Assembly: GCA_036435485.1 (NCBI GenBank)
Contig: CM071601.1
Location: forward strand, 185,602,939-185,666,938
Direction of reading: 5' to 3'
Source of the DNA: Saposhnikovia divaricata
Taxonomy: Eukaryota; Streptophyta; Magnoliopsida; Apiales; Apiaceae
DNA length: 64,000 nucleotides
This document shows positions 1 to 11,637 of the stretch, piece by piece. The number at the start of each line of letters is the position of its first letter. Position 1 is the first letter of the stretch. The notes under the pieces are model-generated. The model made no database searches. It had not been told where the DNA came from and saw only the letters and a program-made list of their open reading frames with translations. The position numbers and the translations under genes were made by a program.

Positions 1-292
1 TTAGCTATTAAAATTTGATACCGATGTTATATATATTTTTTTATCTTTAGGATTCGATTTTTGTGGATAAAATCATTATATAAGTCTTTATATTATTTGT
101 TAAAGTTGGGATTTCAGTTTTAACGTGAGAGCGGCTCAATCGAAAGAATCATGTTTAACAAGAAACTGGTTCATTAGAAAATATTATGTAACTACTAAAA
201 TTTAATATTGATAATATAATATAACGTAAATATTATTGATTTTTTTTTGAAAAAATTGTTACGCCGCCGCGAAGCGCGGCTTTATCGACTAG
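1..292 (+). mobile_element. Helitron 3' terminal fragment
   Basis: The last 27 bases have the layout of a Helitron 3' end. A perfect 6-bp GC-rich stem (gccgcg/cgcggc with a 3-nt loop, 266-280) is followed 8 nt later by CTAG (289-292) and then a T, as expected for insertion between A and T. The upstream part is AT-rich with no coding capacity. The 5' end would lie outside the window, so length and autonomy are unknown. This sequence is not present upstream of the other KH copies. Confidence 0.6.
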
Positions 293-672
293 TTATGAAT
301 AAAGTGGGATATAAATATAAAAGCACCCCTTAATTTGGGACATATTTAATAAATATCCAAATTTTTAAATACGGCCTTCGGATCATTAATCACGTAGTAG
401 CATGAGTCTGTATTACAGGCTTTGCTGTTTGCACCACCTATAAATACAATATATCACAACCATCGGAATCGAATCGAAGCGCTGGTACAGCTCAAAACCC
501 CGTCAATTCTTTTATTCAACTTTCAAATCAACTTGAAAAGCTCAATCACTCAATTTCCCCCAAAATCTAAACCCTAATTTCATCTCACAACTCTCATTAA
601 CGACCACCTTTTACAATTTCCCCTAATTTTCGACTCATATATTCAATTACACACATTTCAAGAATCTGAATA
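293..672 (+). promoter_or_regulatory. Promoter and 5'UTR of KH gene A1
   Basis: A TATA box (tataaata, 439-446) lies about 230 bp before the ATG at 673. From about 436 onward this region is nearly identical to the leader of KH A2 (34088-34322). Upstream of 436 the two differ completely, so 293-435 is specific to this copy and may be the original promoter of the locus. The leader is pyrimidine- and A-rich with no strong upstream ORF. The transcription start is not determined; about 470 is a guess from TATA spacing. Confidence 0.6.
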
Positions 673-3600
673 ATGGACCGATCAAGATTTCATAGATATC
701 GCAATGCCGAACCCTATTCCCGACCCAAACCACGATACGACGCCGTCGGCAATCACCGCCGCAACGCCGGCGGAGCTGTACGGAACTTTCAGGACTCTAA
801 TTCTACGGTGACTACTAGTTATCGAATATTGTGTCATGATAATAAAATTGATTGTGTGATTGGACAATCAGGTTGTGTAATTAATTCAATTAGGGAAAAC
901 ACTGGCGCCTGGATTAATATACATGAACCGGTTCCTGGAGATGAGGAGAGAATTATAGAGATTTCCGATACGCAAAGGCGAGAGATAGAGGGAAGGAATA
1001 CTTCTTTTTCGCCTGCTCAGGATGCGTTGTTTATGATACATGAGAGGATACTTGAGAGTGATGTGGGACCTGATGGGAGAAATGTAGGGTTTGGATTAGA
1101 GGAGGGGGAGTGTGGAGTGAGAGGAGGCGGTACAAGGGTTGTTACGAGGCTTGTGGTGTTGAAAATGCATGTTGGCAGTTTGTTGGGGAAAGGGGGGAAG
1201 ATTATTAAGCAAATGAGGATGGAGACTAAGGCTCATATTAGGGTTTTGCCTCGAGATCATAGTTTGCCGAGGTGTGTGGCAATGTCGGAGGAGATTGTTC
1301 AGGTTTTAGTCTGACTTGAAAGCTATTGATTGTAGTTATTTCCAAATGAAATTGTCGGAAGTTATTAGCTTCATTGTGCTGCTGCAGTTTTAGTCTCTAT
1401 AGTGGCTGTTTTGTATATGACAACGAATCGGCAATTTATAATCTCTTACTAATAGCTACACCTTTTAGACAACTCCGTTGGTTAACCTATCCTGAGATAC
1501 TAAGGGGAACCTGAAACTAACAAATAAAAACCATTCAACTGCCGCTTTTAACAACAAACAAGTTCAATGTGTGTTTTATGCATAAACTTCATTTTAGTGT
1601 TTCATTGCCAACCCAGTAGTCTGCAGATTGTGTGTTATGTATCTTTGTAAAGCTTAATAACCATAAAATTTCTAGGTTTTTATTTCTGTTTAACTTATAG
1701 CAAGATAATTCATTCCAATTTAATCTCTTCTGAATGTACTGTCTATTTTTGTTGTCAAACTGTAGAAGTTTTTTGTGTAACAAAATAATTTTCCATATGT
1801 AAGTAAACAGATGAATGGAGGTCTTTGTCTACTTTGTCCTTGAGAGAGTTTCTTTTATGATGTGAAATCCTTTACTTAAGTAGAGTGTATCGTTTCTTTG
1901 TATCACGGTTTGGGCTCTATTTTTTCCCTGTATATATATGTTTTCTGAATAAATTTCAACTTTGATATTTAATTTTTTTTTCCTAAAAACATTTAATTAT
2001 TTCTTTAAAACAAATGATTTTATGCACACAAAATTATGAAACTTCGAGCACTTTTGGAGATGATTACATTATTTATGTGCTTTCCTCATAATTGGAGTAA
2101 ATGACCAGAACTCTCTTACAGGTAGGTGGTGATACAAATGCTGTTAAAAATGCTATTAAAATCATCTCCTCGCGGTTAAGGGAAAGTCAACATCGTGATC
2201 GCATTAATTTCCATGGTCAGTTACCATCACAAGAAAGATTCTTACCTCCGCGTAGAACATATATGGAAGACCCTTCTTTCCAATCTCAATTATCTGAAAA
2301 TTTGGTCGGAGCCAGAGGAAATAAATATCTATCCCATCAATCCACCAACACAATGGTATCTGCACCTGTTCCTATGATCTGCAATTCACAGAATTTTTTT
2401 GGTGAGAATCTTGTATTTCGAATACTTTGCCCAGTTGACAAGATCAATAGTGTTGTTGGGGAGTCAGATGGTATCATAAAACTACTACAAACTGAAATTG
2501 GTGTAGCTGTTAAGGTGATAGATCCTGTGGTTGGTGCAGATGAACAGATAATCATCATTTCTTCAGAGGAGGTACCTGCTATCTATTATCTATAAAACAC
2601 ATGCTTAAGTTACTTGCACTTTATATTTATTAAGTACGAGGATAACTACTAGTCTCCACCTTTAAGACGTAATTGTCAGTGAAGCTTGTTGCATTCTTCA
2701 GGTTGTAGCAGTAAACAATTTCTTTTTGTTGCATAAGATTCTGAGACCTCTTATAATGTGTAACCAATTTTAGGGTCCGGATGACGAGCTTTTTCCTGCC
2801 CAGGAAGCATTGTTGCACATTCAAACTTGCATTGTAGATCTTGTTCCGGGCAAAGAAAATATTATTACTACGCGGCTACTTGTGCCATCTGGTAAAATTG
2901 GATGCTTAGAGGGGAACAATGGGCTTTTGTCTGAGATGAGGAAAATATCTGGCGTAAATGTTCAGATTTTGCCTAATGAACAACGTCCAGTTTGTGCATC
3001 AAGAAATGATGAGCTTTTACAGGTTTGTATGTACTGTGTATGCTTTAAATTTAAAAGGGCTCACATCACATTTATTAATGCCTTAAGCGTCTTGTGGTAG
3101 GAAAAAATAGGTCACCCAAAGCATCCCCGGATCCCCACGCACCCCCGTATCGGATATTCAGATTCTATAAGATACTTGGATACTTACAAAACCCCAACTA
3201 TAAAACTGGTTTTTGACTTAAAAATTCTTGTGTTTTAAATGCTTATGTCATGTATTTGATTCGATTCGTATAAAAGTTTTTGTCAATTGATTCACATCAG
3301 GTTATTAGCTTTGTTGGTGGATTTTATCATTTATAACTTCAGATATATTTTTATAATATTATAATTTATGCCGTATTCCCCCACACCCGAGTTGAAATGC
3401 CGGCGGACCAATCACTAAGTATTTTTTGTTGATTTATTTGTATGGTTTTTGGTCTACTTCCACTATGTTGCTTTGTCGTTTATAGAACTCATATACAAAT
3501 AAATCAAAATGATTTTCACTAAAAAATATAGATTTGAAGTCCATAAATTGCTGTAGCAAGTCACTGTAAGTGGCAGCGGACATTAATCATGGATTCTGAA

Positions 3601-4900
3601 AGGAACTTTTTTATATCTACAGATTGAAGGAGAGATCAGAGTAGCAAGAGAAGCCCTTGTAAAAGTGACATCAAAACTTCGGAGTTGCCTGTATCAAGAG
3701 TACTTTCAAAGGAAGATGCCTACTCCTCTAACATCTGGAACCAGTCCTGTAGGGAGTGAATTCACACTGGAGGCAGCTTCTAGTTATAATGCAACACCGT
3801 CTCAGGAAACTTATGTGGGAAACAATCCTTCTAATGCATATTCTCAAAGTGTGCACAATGTCATAAAACACACAAAGGTAAATGGAATACAATATGGTGT
3901 TTTCTGGAATATATAATCCTGCTTATTAAAGAAAAATGCTGGCAGTGTCCCCTCTATCTTTTTCATTGTTCAGTTTCTGAATCTATGACAATCCACTTTT
4001 TTTTATCTATATATTTAAAAAGCTACAGTGACCAGTCATACAGTAACAATTCTTTCACCACTACAGTGTTCACTTTGCTAGGTTTAATATATTTTTAATA
4101 ACATGTACTGCTATTCTAAGATTAGTACAAAAGATATAGAGAAGGATCAGCGATTTGTGATGTATCAGGAGATCTCTGTGTCGTCATGAGTCACTGCACT
4201 TTATATTCAGCTCAAGTATTTCTGATATTTGAAATTGAAAATTTGTCTGCAGGACTCTGGTGGATCTGTTTGGGAGGCAGTAAAGCAGACTGAAAATAAG
4301 CATCATGAAAATGTTTCAAGCTCATTGAAAAGGTATTAAACCTATATTTAATTTAGGTTGTAGAGTTACCATGTCATTTATTTTTGTACCGTTTTTAAAT
4401 CTTAGAAAGATTCTCCCTGCTAGATTTCATGGACCACTAGTTACTAGAAGTATCCTGGAGGTCGTCATACCACAACATGCAGTTCCCAAACTCGTAACAA
4501 AATCAAAAAACAAGCTTTCTCAAATTAGCGAGGTAATGATTGTTTCCCTATTACGATCTTTAGGGTTAGAGTTCTTCTGGACGAGAATTGAGAAGTGAAT
4601 TATATTGTGAACTTGATGGAAATTCTATAAGTTTAACTCATTCACAATTGAAACAGTTATCAGGAGCAACTGTTAAATTGATTGAAGATGGATCTGAAGT
4701 AACCGATAATGTCGTTCAAATATCAGGGACTCCAGAACAAGCCGAGAGAGCCCAGAGCTTGCTTCAGGGATTCATCTTGAGCAGTAAGCATCTTTCTTTA
4801 CTACTAATTTTAATTTCTCATGCTTCGTAACTGACTAACTGGCAGATATAATGTTTTTATGCGATGTGATCAAAATGCAGCCCAAGAAGATGGTCATTGA
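673..4900 (+). CDS. Multi-KH-domain RNA-binding protein, intact copy A1
   Basis: Predicted exons are 673-1302, 2122-2571, 2774-3022, 3623-3877, 4253-4332, 4406-4532, 4657-4783 and 4881-4900. All junctions are GT-AG and in phase, giving 645 aa. Five KH modules are visible, at about residues 49-130, 156-235, 305-385, 390-465 and 570-640. KH1 has the GQSG loop (64-67) and KH2 GKGG (172-175). KH3 has GESD, KH4 GNNG inside an altered context, and KH5 has no GxxG. Length and layout match plant HEN4/RCF3-type nuclear KH proteins, which bind RNA and act in pre-mRNA processing; that role is known for the family and inferred here. The start is the first ATG after the leader and is identical in A2. Exon edges are predicted by eye; the short last exon (six codons with the stop) is the least certain. 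Confidence 0.87.
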
Positions 4901-5060
4901 AGTGGATTCTTGAGTGTGGTTATACATATTTTGGAAGATGAGGAGGGTGACTAATGTAGCTTGATAGAAGGGCTTCTTATATCTTTTAGCAGTTAAAGTA
5001 GGAGGAATACAAACACAAAACACACACATACAAATTTCATATGTACTTGTAGTTGTCATA

Positions 5061-5208
5061 TGTACTTGTAGTTGTAGACATCTTTGTCAGAATGTCAGAG
5101 ACCAAGCAGTTTTATGCAAGGATGTATCTGTACATGTACTTGTAGTTGTAGACATCTTTGTCAGAATGTCAGAGACCAAGCAGTTTTATGCAAGGATGTA
5201 CATGTACT
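5061..5208. repeat. Two tandem copies of a 74-bp unit in the KH 3' flank
   Basis: Two adjacent copies of a 74-bp unit start at 5061 and 5135 and are nearly identical. A shorter partial start of the same unit (catatgtacttgtagttg) precedes them. They lie 160-310 bp after the KH stop and are probably transcribed as 3'UTR. The rest of 4901-5579 is AT-rich and shows no gene; from about 5400 it resembles the distal upstream region of the NAC gene. Confidence 0.8.
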
Positions 5209-5588
5209 ATGTATGCTGTGAGTTGGGTTTCATATGTAGGCTACTAGGCTGTAGGTAAGGGAAATGTTAACATTTCCCCTTCATTTCCCTTTAGGAAGGA
5301 GTACAAAAATATTACTTGTCTGCACATTATTTGGAAATTCGAAGTTGTAATTTTCTAAATCTTCTCTATTTTGAATTTGATAAATAGTACATTAATAAAA
5401 TAAATTTGACATAAACAAGGGAAAGTTTTTTAACATATATTTTTCAAAAAAATTTATTTGCTTTTAGTTACTTTAATATTTCCTTTTCATTTCGAACATG
5501 TAAAAAAAGTAGTTATATTTATTCTTTATAAATTTGATTTTTTTTTATTTTGAACAAATAATTAAGTATTTGTAAACAATAAAATAAA

Positions 5589-6108
5589 GGGCTTTTTATA
5601 AAAATACCCGTCCTTCAAATTATTTTTTTTTAAAATACTACCACTTTTAAAACTATTTATAAAAATACCCTTCTTTAAAATTCTTTTTTGGAAAATACGG
5701 GTTGCAACCTCATTTGTAAATTCAGGACGGCGCCAGCTGTGTGAGTTGCAAATGAGGTTGCAACTGAAAACTGAAAGTTGAAAATGAGATTGCAACTGAA
5801 AACTGGAAGTTGCAAAAGTTGCGTTGCAACTGAAAACTGAAAGTTACAAATGAGGTTGCAAAAGTTGCAAATGAAAACTGAAAGTTGCAAATGAGGTTGT
5901 AAAAGTTGCAACTGAAAATTGAAAGTTGCAACTGAAAACTGGAAGTTGCAAAAGTTGCAACTGAAAACTGAAACTTGCAATCGGAAATTCGTCTGCTCCC
6001 TTATATAGTATTGAAGTTGCATATGAGGCAACCTTATATGCAACCGAAAACTGAAAATTGAAAACTGGAAGTTGCAACTTACAGTTGTAATTTTCGACCA
6101 GTTTTTTG

Positions 6109-6181
<73 letters not shown>

Positions 6182-6543
6182 AAAAAAACTGGTCGAAAAT
6201 GACAACTGAAAACTGGAACTTGCAATTGGAAATTCGTCTGCTCCCATATATAGCATCGAAGTTGCAACTTTTGCAACTTCCAGTTTTCAGTTGCAACTTT
6301 TGCAACTTCCAATTTTCAGTTGCAACTTTTGCAACCTCATTTGCAACTCATATGGCTGGCGCCGCCCTGAATTTACAAATGAGGTTGCAAAGGTTGCAAA
6401 CCGTATTTTAAAAAAAAATAAAAATTTAAAAACAAAGTTGGTAGTATATTTGTAAAAGTAAGATTATAGAATTGAAAGAGGAAGTTAATGATAGTAAAAA
6501 TGTAAAAGAAAGTTAAAAACATATATTTTTTTGTAAATATCCC
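5589..6543. mobile_element. Mutator-like foldback element (non-autonomous), module A1
   Basis: A 955-bp insertion is flanked by a perfect 9-bp target duplication, TAAAATAAA (5580-5588 and 6544-6552). Its ends are inverted and related: GGGCTTTTTATAAAAA on the left, and GGGATATTTACAAAAA when the right end is read on the other strand. The inverted repeat runs nearly the whole length (arms of roughly 450 bp) and meets at an AT microsatellite. The arms are built from degenerate short units around ttgcaactgaaaactg. The uninserted site survives in the paralogous NAC upstream region. A 9-bp duplication with very long inverted repeats fits Mutator-like foldbacks; no transposase is encoded. The open frames across it are by-products of the repeats. 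Confidence 0.78.
6110..6178. repeat. (AT)n microsatellite at the foldback centre, A1
   Basis: About 34 AT dinucleotides sit at the symmetry centre of the foldback element, flanked by inverted ttttcgaccag / ctggtcgaaaa. The tract is much shorter in the other modules (about 25 units in B1 and 9 in A2). Confidence 0.95.
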
Positions 6544-6552
6544 TAAAATAAA

Positions 6553-7580
6553 CTATTTACGTATTATTCTTATAAGCGTACATAATAATACAAATTTAAT
6601 TAATGAATTAAAAAGTAAAATTTTTCAGCAAGTTTATATATATTATGGATTACAAAATGATCCACTCCGACAGGTATTGCAAATAATATGATCCGATTCG
6701 TTCGGATGATTGGATTTTACCAAAACCGAAATTTTGAAAATTTTAGAATTGAATTTGAATGTACCTTTTTTAAAAATCCGATAGAGCATAAAATTGGATA
6801 TGAATATGTTAAAAATATTTTTAACAAATTTTTTAGGTAATTATTTTTTATAACTATTTTTTCCCTAAAAATTTGGATACTAAAAAAGAAGTAGTATAAT
6901 TTAAATGATTTCAAATCGTTTGAGAATTTTTCTTTATAATAATAAAGATTGGCATGCATATATTTTTATAAATTTGGATATTTTTAAATTTAATTTAGAT
7001 AAGTTTTAGAAAAAAATTAAGTAGTATAATTTAGATGATTTCAAATCGTTTGAGAATTTTTCTTATATATAATAATAAAGATTGATGCATATATCTAGTT
7101 AGCAGGAAAAAAAAGTGCATATATTAAAATAAAAAAAATTTGTAACAACGATTTTCAAAAAAAAAAAATTGTAACAACAAATTTTCGAATTGTTACGGGA
7201 GGCCGGGAAGGAATGGAGTGTTGACAGGCCGTAGTACGCAAGAACAAACCCTTGGCGAGCAAGTATTATTACCGTTGGTAACACTTTCCCATCTCAACTC
7301 AAAACCCCTTCTTTCCGCTCTTAATCTCTCTGCGACCCTCGCTCTTTCTCTATTTATATCTCTCTGTGCATCTCTCCCTCTAAATCTCTCTGTATCTCTC
7401 TTCCTCTCTCCGTACCTACATAATCAGAGTTGTGTTCCTGTTTTTTTAGTGCTCTTCCCTTTCCGTGCGCATCTTAGATTTTAGATTTACAAACATATAA
7501 ACTACATATTACTATTACAAGAATACAACAAGGATTGGGGTTTGATCATAATGTCGAAAAAACTATTTACATATTCTTAA
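6553..7580 (+). pseudogene. Duplicated NAC promoter and leader with truncated ORF, A1
   Basis: This stretch matches the region upstream of the intact NAC genes: an AT-rich distal part, then the block around ggagtgttgac, the CT-rich leader, and the start context up to ATG TCG AAA AAA CT. Homology then stops, so the ATG at 7551 opens only a 9-codon frame (MSKKLFTYS, stop 7578-7580). It looks like a tandem duplication of the NAC 5' region: the break joins aaact of the coding start to aactatttacat of the distal upstream region. It may still promote transcription, but it encodes no NAC protein. 7581-7815 is AT-rich with no gene. Confidence 0.72.
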
Positions 7581-7815
7581 AATCATAATGATTTTAGATT
7601 TAAGATCATGATTTAGATCTTAAAAATAAAACACGTAAAAATCCTCTCTAAAAAAGGAAAATTATTCAAGGAAACAAGAATAAATAAAAAAACTAAACAA
7701 TTTGGGGCTTCCCTGTTAAGAAAGGGAGGCGGTGGAAAGGAAGAGAAAGATAGGGTTAGAAGAGGGAGCATCACCAACTTTGTGAAGTACTACTTATAAG
7801 TTCGAAATTTATTTT

Positions 7816-10800
7816 GCTTATAACCTGTGCTATAAAACCCCACTATTTTAACTTAATTATTTCATTATCTACAATTTAGATTAGATTAATTATGTCTAAA
7901 TGGGTGTTAATTTATATTTTATTCTAGAAGTATCTAGAATTTAGTAGAGGAGTTCTACTCAACCTCTCAGAAATTAGTGATAAGTTTAAAATTTGTTTAA
8001 GTGATATATTTTAAATTTACCTCTAATTAAATGATACATATCCTAGTACTACTATAAATATAATGTAGTAATGTTATTTTGAGGGTGTACACCCGTGTTG
8101 AGGAGTTACACTCGGGTAAATATGGAGTTAGTTAACTACTTACCTACTTCATGAGCTAAGTTAATATGGAGTGAATATATATTTATGCTATGTGTTTTTA
8201 TGGTACAGGATCAGGATGATCAACCGTGAGATATAGCTAGGTAATCTCGTGTACCAAGAAAGGTACGACTAGTTGAGTGATAATATATTATATTATGTTA
8301 AGTAAAATTTTATATGGATGTTGATGTAAGATACTAATTACATATTTTATGTATAGGTTTTCAGTGCTCATCTCTAAATCCGTATGTGTTAGTTTGGGTT
8401 TTAAATTCCACGCCATATAATTGTAAGTTTTACTGTATTCTTTTGTATTGTTAATATGCCAATTTGTACATCTTATTTAATTATGTGTCCACTTCATTTT
8501 GAGAGGTTAAATTGATTTTGATGATTATGGGTGTATCATATTTTGTCAGAAGTATGATATTTTGCTATTTTATTATTTTTAATATTGAGTGGAGATTTAT
8601 TTATTTATTATTAATATTATTGTTAGTGATTTTTAAATCATTAAATGTTGAGATTACATATATTTATATGTCATTTCTTTTCTTTTTATTTAAAAATGAT
8701 ACTTTATAAATGAAATACGTGTTCTAAACGTTCTTTTACGGTCAATGTATTTTGTTAGTACTAATATTGCCTGGTTATTGTTTTGTATAATTTTAGTTTT
8801 GGTGTTATTTATTTTATAGTTAATTTGCTAAGTTACTTGAGCATGCATGCATGTACTGTAGTTTGTAGCGCAGTGAAGCCTCGGTAGTCGGTACTGGGTA
8901 GTAGTAGGCTATATTGTTGACATTTGGTTTTTTTTTTGATTGATACTAGTAGACTATAGTATTTACTTATTCATTTGATTTATTTTATTTAATGATATTG
9001 GTGTGTTGTCAGATACATACAATACCATAGTAGTGTATTCTGTGAGATTGAGTTAGTACCATCATGTTCTGTGTGAATTAGCTTTGTGTCATATAATTAT
9101 GATAATTATTTAATTGTTACTTTCGTGAATTTAAGTATTTTAGAGGAATACGAATTATTTTGTAGATATGTCATGATTTTCTAATTTGTGACATGAGCTT
9201 CTTTTTACTGGTAAGCACATTGATTCTTCTAGTTAAGTACTCTGTTAGTGAATATATTTATTAATTGATATTTTGCTTGTTTGATTCTATTGATTATTTT
9301 ATTTTGTATCGATATTTGTATTTATCGATTTTGATTTGTTATATTAAATTGTGGTTTATTGATTTCTGGTGCATGACCGAGCCACTCTGGTTACGTCATT
9401 TTTATAATTATTTCTCCGGCTGGTGATAATCTATATAGTCAATATGTAGTTATGGTTCTATGTACGTACAGTTGTTTCTTTAGTTACTTATTGGCCTTGA
9501 TATTTAATAAATAGAATCGTTAGTATATTATTATGTTTTAATTCTAATTTATGGTTACGGAATTCGTTTTTAGATTCAAATAAGGACTATTAGCTGTACA
9601 CCTGATTTCGGATATTTTATGGTTAACTCAATATTAATATCAGGTACGAATTTTTGGCTCTTTCTTTTCAATTAATAAATATTCGTTAAATTTATTGTGG
9701 GTTCCTTTTCTAAAATTGTGACCTTATTGTACTCCATGTGTACCTAATTGTACACATTCTCAGTTTCGTTTCGAATTCCTTATTTTTTTTTCGAATTCCT
9801 TATTTTTGGATATATTGTTGCTTTGACTCGTACATATTGTTTTATTTCGCATTTTCTTGCGACATTCTTTATTTTGTTTCGTTTCGTGCAACGAGTCAAA
9901 CAACCTTTGTAACTTATTTGTAATTGGGCTCTTAGACCGATCTGTGTGGGTTAATCACAGACAATGTTCACAAGGAGTTCGGAATAAAGGTGAACTAGGC
10001 ACCTACTCGTATCGGTGGGTGAGTATACGAGCACGTCTCTGGGGTATGGGATGTGATTAGATCATGATCGCTATTGTATCGTTGGGATGTTTTATACATT
10101 CCTTATTTCTTCTTCTGGAATACCGAAGAAGAAACCATTGTCCCGTACTTCGCTGGTGATTGGAGTTAGCGAGTATAGTTTTGTGTAAGAGACCCATATT
10201 GTACCCACCTTACTTGCTATTCGGGCTTATTTAAGTTTCATTATTGACTCAGTTGTTTTAAATTATTATCGCATTAATTCGTATACCATTGATAATTGTT
10301 TCAAATTTATTATTGATCTCTATCTCATTTTCACTTAAAATTCGGTGTCGGTAAGACACGATTCACTCATACTTAAATTTCATATTTTATTTAGATTATA
10401 TTCGTACAAAGCATTTGGCTCACTCTTTATTGTTTCCTTTCCGCAGGTAAATAGGGGTAAAGCGGGAAGAGTGATGAGTGCCACCCAGTCTTTAGTAGAG
10501 TTTTGAATTTAGTGAATTTGTTTATCATGAAAACTCATTTAGTTGGTTTCGAACTTTATTAGTTTCGTTATTTTGGATATTTGGACCTCGTACTTTTAGT
10601 TGGATTATTGACATTGGTTTATTACAGATTAATATGATTTGGAATCGTTTAATTTATATAGCCTTATTGTTGTATTAGTAGGGTGTTACAAGTGCAATGC
10701 ACGGGTTTCTTATATTATATTATAAATTATATTTAATATTATAATTATGTTTTTATATAATCATTATTTTTAATATTTTTAATTTAATATAATTTAATAT

Positions 10801-11637
10801 ACTCATGTTTATAGATTATACTAATGTTTCTTTATTATAAACAACGTATACAATTTTTAATATATTTTATTAATAATTGAGAAATATGCTGTAATTTTCG
10901 AGTATATATTAATTATTGTAAGATTTGTTGTAAATTAAAAAGGTAACGTGTTTTAATTATAAAGGGAATATTAATGATTGAAAGATATGATACGATTGAT
11001 CTTTTTATGTAAGTATAAAAGGTAATATCTTCAATTAAAAGTAATTGTGAAAAAGTCAATCGACTAATTACCATTAAATATATTATGTTATTATTTATTT
11101 TAGGTGTTATATTTTTCTTGAAAATTATGGTGTGATATTTTCGGGTATAAATTAATGATTGTAAGATTTGTTTTAAATTAAAAGGTAACGTGTTTTAATT
11201 CGAAAGAAAATATTAATGATCGAAAGATATGATACGATTGGTATTTTTAGGTGTTTATAAAAGTTAATATGTTTAACTAAAAGTAAATGTGAAAAAGGCA
11301 ATCGACTAATTACCATTAATTTTATTATACTAATGTGAAAAAGGCAATCGACTAATTACCATTAATTTTATCATGTTAATCGACTAATTACCATTAATTA
11401 TAACGTGTTTTAATTCAAAAGGAAATATTAATGATGGAAAGATATGATACGATTGATGTTTTTAGGTGTTTATAAAAGCTAATATCTCGACTAATTACCA
11501 TTAATTATATTATGTTATTATTTATTTTAGGTGTATTTATTTTCCTTTATAATTAAGGATAAATAAGTAAATTCACTCAGTACCAAAAAACAGGTACCAA
11601 AACTTTCAATGTTTCGGCTTTTATATAATAGTATAGA
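7816..11637 (-). mobile_element. Helitron (minus strand) split by a solo LTR, A1
   Basis: Read on the minus strand, the right end begins TCTATACTATTATATAAAAG, a typical plant Helitron 5' end (11637 downward). The left end carries the terminal palindrome cccgtgca/tgcacggg. The outermost left bases, including the CTAA terminus seen in B1, are deleted here. A solo LTR (7831-10690) sits inside the palindrome. The interior (10691-11620) is AT-rich with repeats of the motif cgactaattaccattaat. There is no Rep/helicase, so the element is non-autonomous. Confidence 0.68.
7831..10690 (+). mobile_element. Solo LTR of a chromovirus-type Ty3/gypsy element, A1
   Basis: The 2860-bp sequence aligns end to end with the two LTRs of the full element in A2 (41425-44265 and 48945-51812). 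It begins TATAAAACCCC and ends GGGTGTTACA. Flanks are tgtgc (7826-7830) and agtgc (10691-10695), decayed forms of the cgtgc duplication seen in A2. It sits at the same Helitron position as the A2 element, so it is the product of LTR-LTR recombination that removed the interior. A candidate LTR promoter is ctataaata near 8052. Short frames inside (for example near 8512 and 9857) have no recognisable protein. Confidence 0.88.

Noticed and set aside
1589..1783. Minus-strand 64-aa frame inside KH intron 1, repeated in all copies
   Set aside because: It is conserved only because the modules are recent duplicates. It is intronic, antisense and AT-rich with no recognisable motif.
5844..6411. Long frames on both strands with YIYIYI runs and repeated QFSVATF-type peptides
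   Set aside because: They are translations of the AT microsatellite and the ttgcaactgaaaactg units of the foldback element, change with repeat length between modules and have no protein character.
9738..10060. Overlapping 61- and 67-aa frames in the LTRs (also 43447 and 50975)
   Set aside because: They lie wholly within LTR sequence, use no known domain and vary between copies. They are chance frames.
11000..11560. Repeated cgactaattaccattaat motif considered as a CRISPR or satellite array
   Set aside because: Spacing is irregular, copies are few and it lies inside a plant Helitron. Neither CRISPR nor a true satellite fits.
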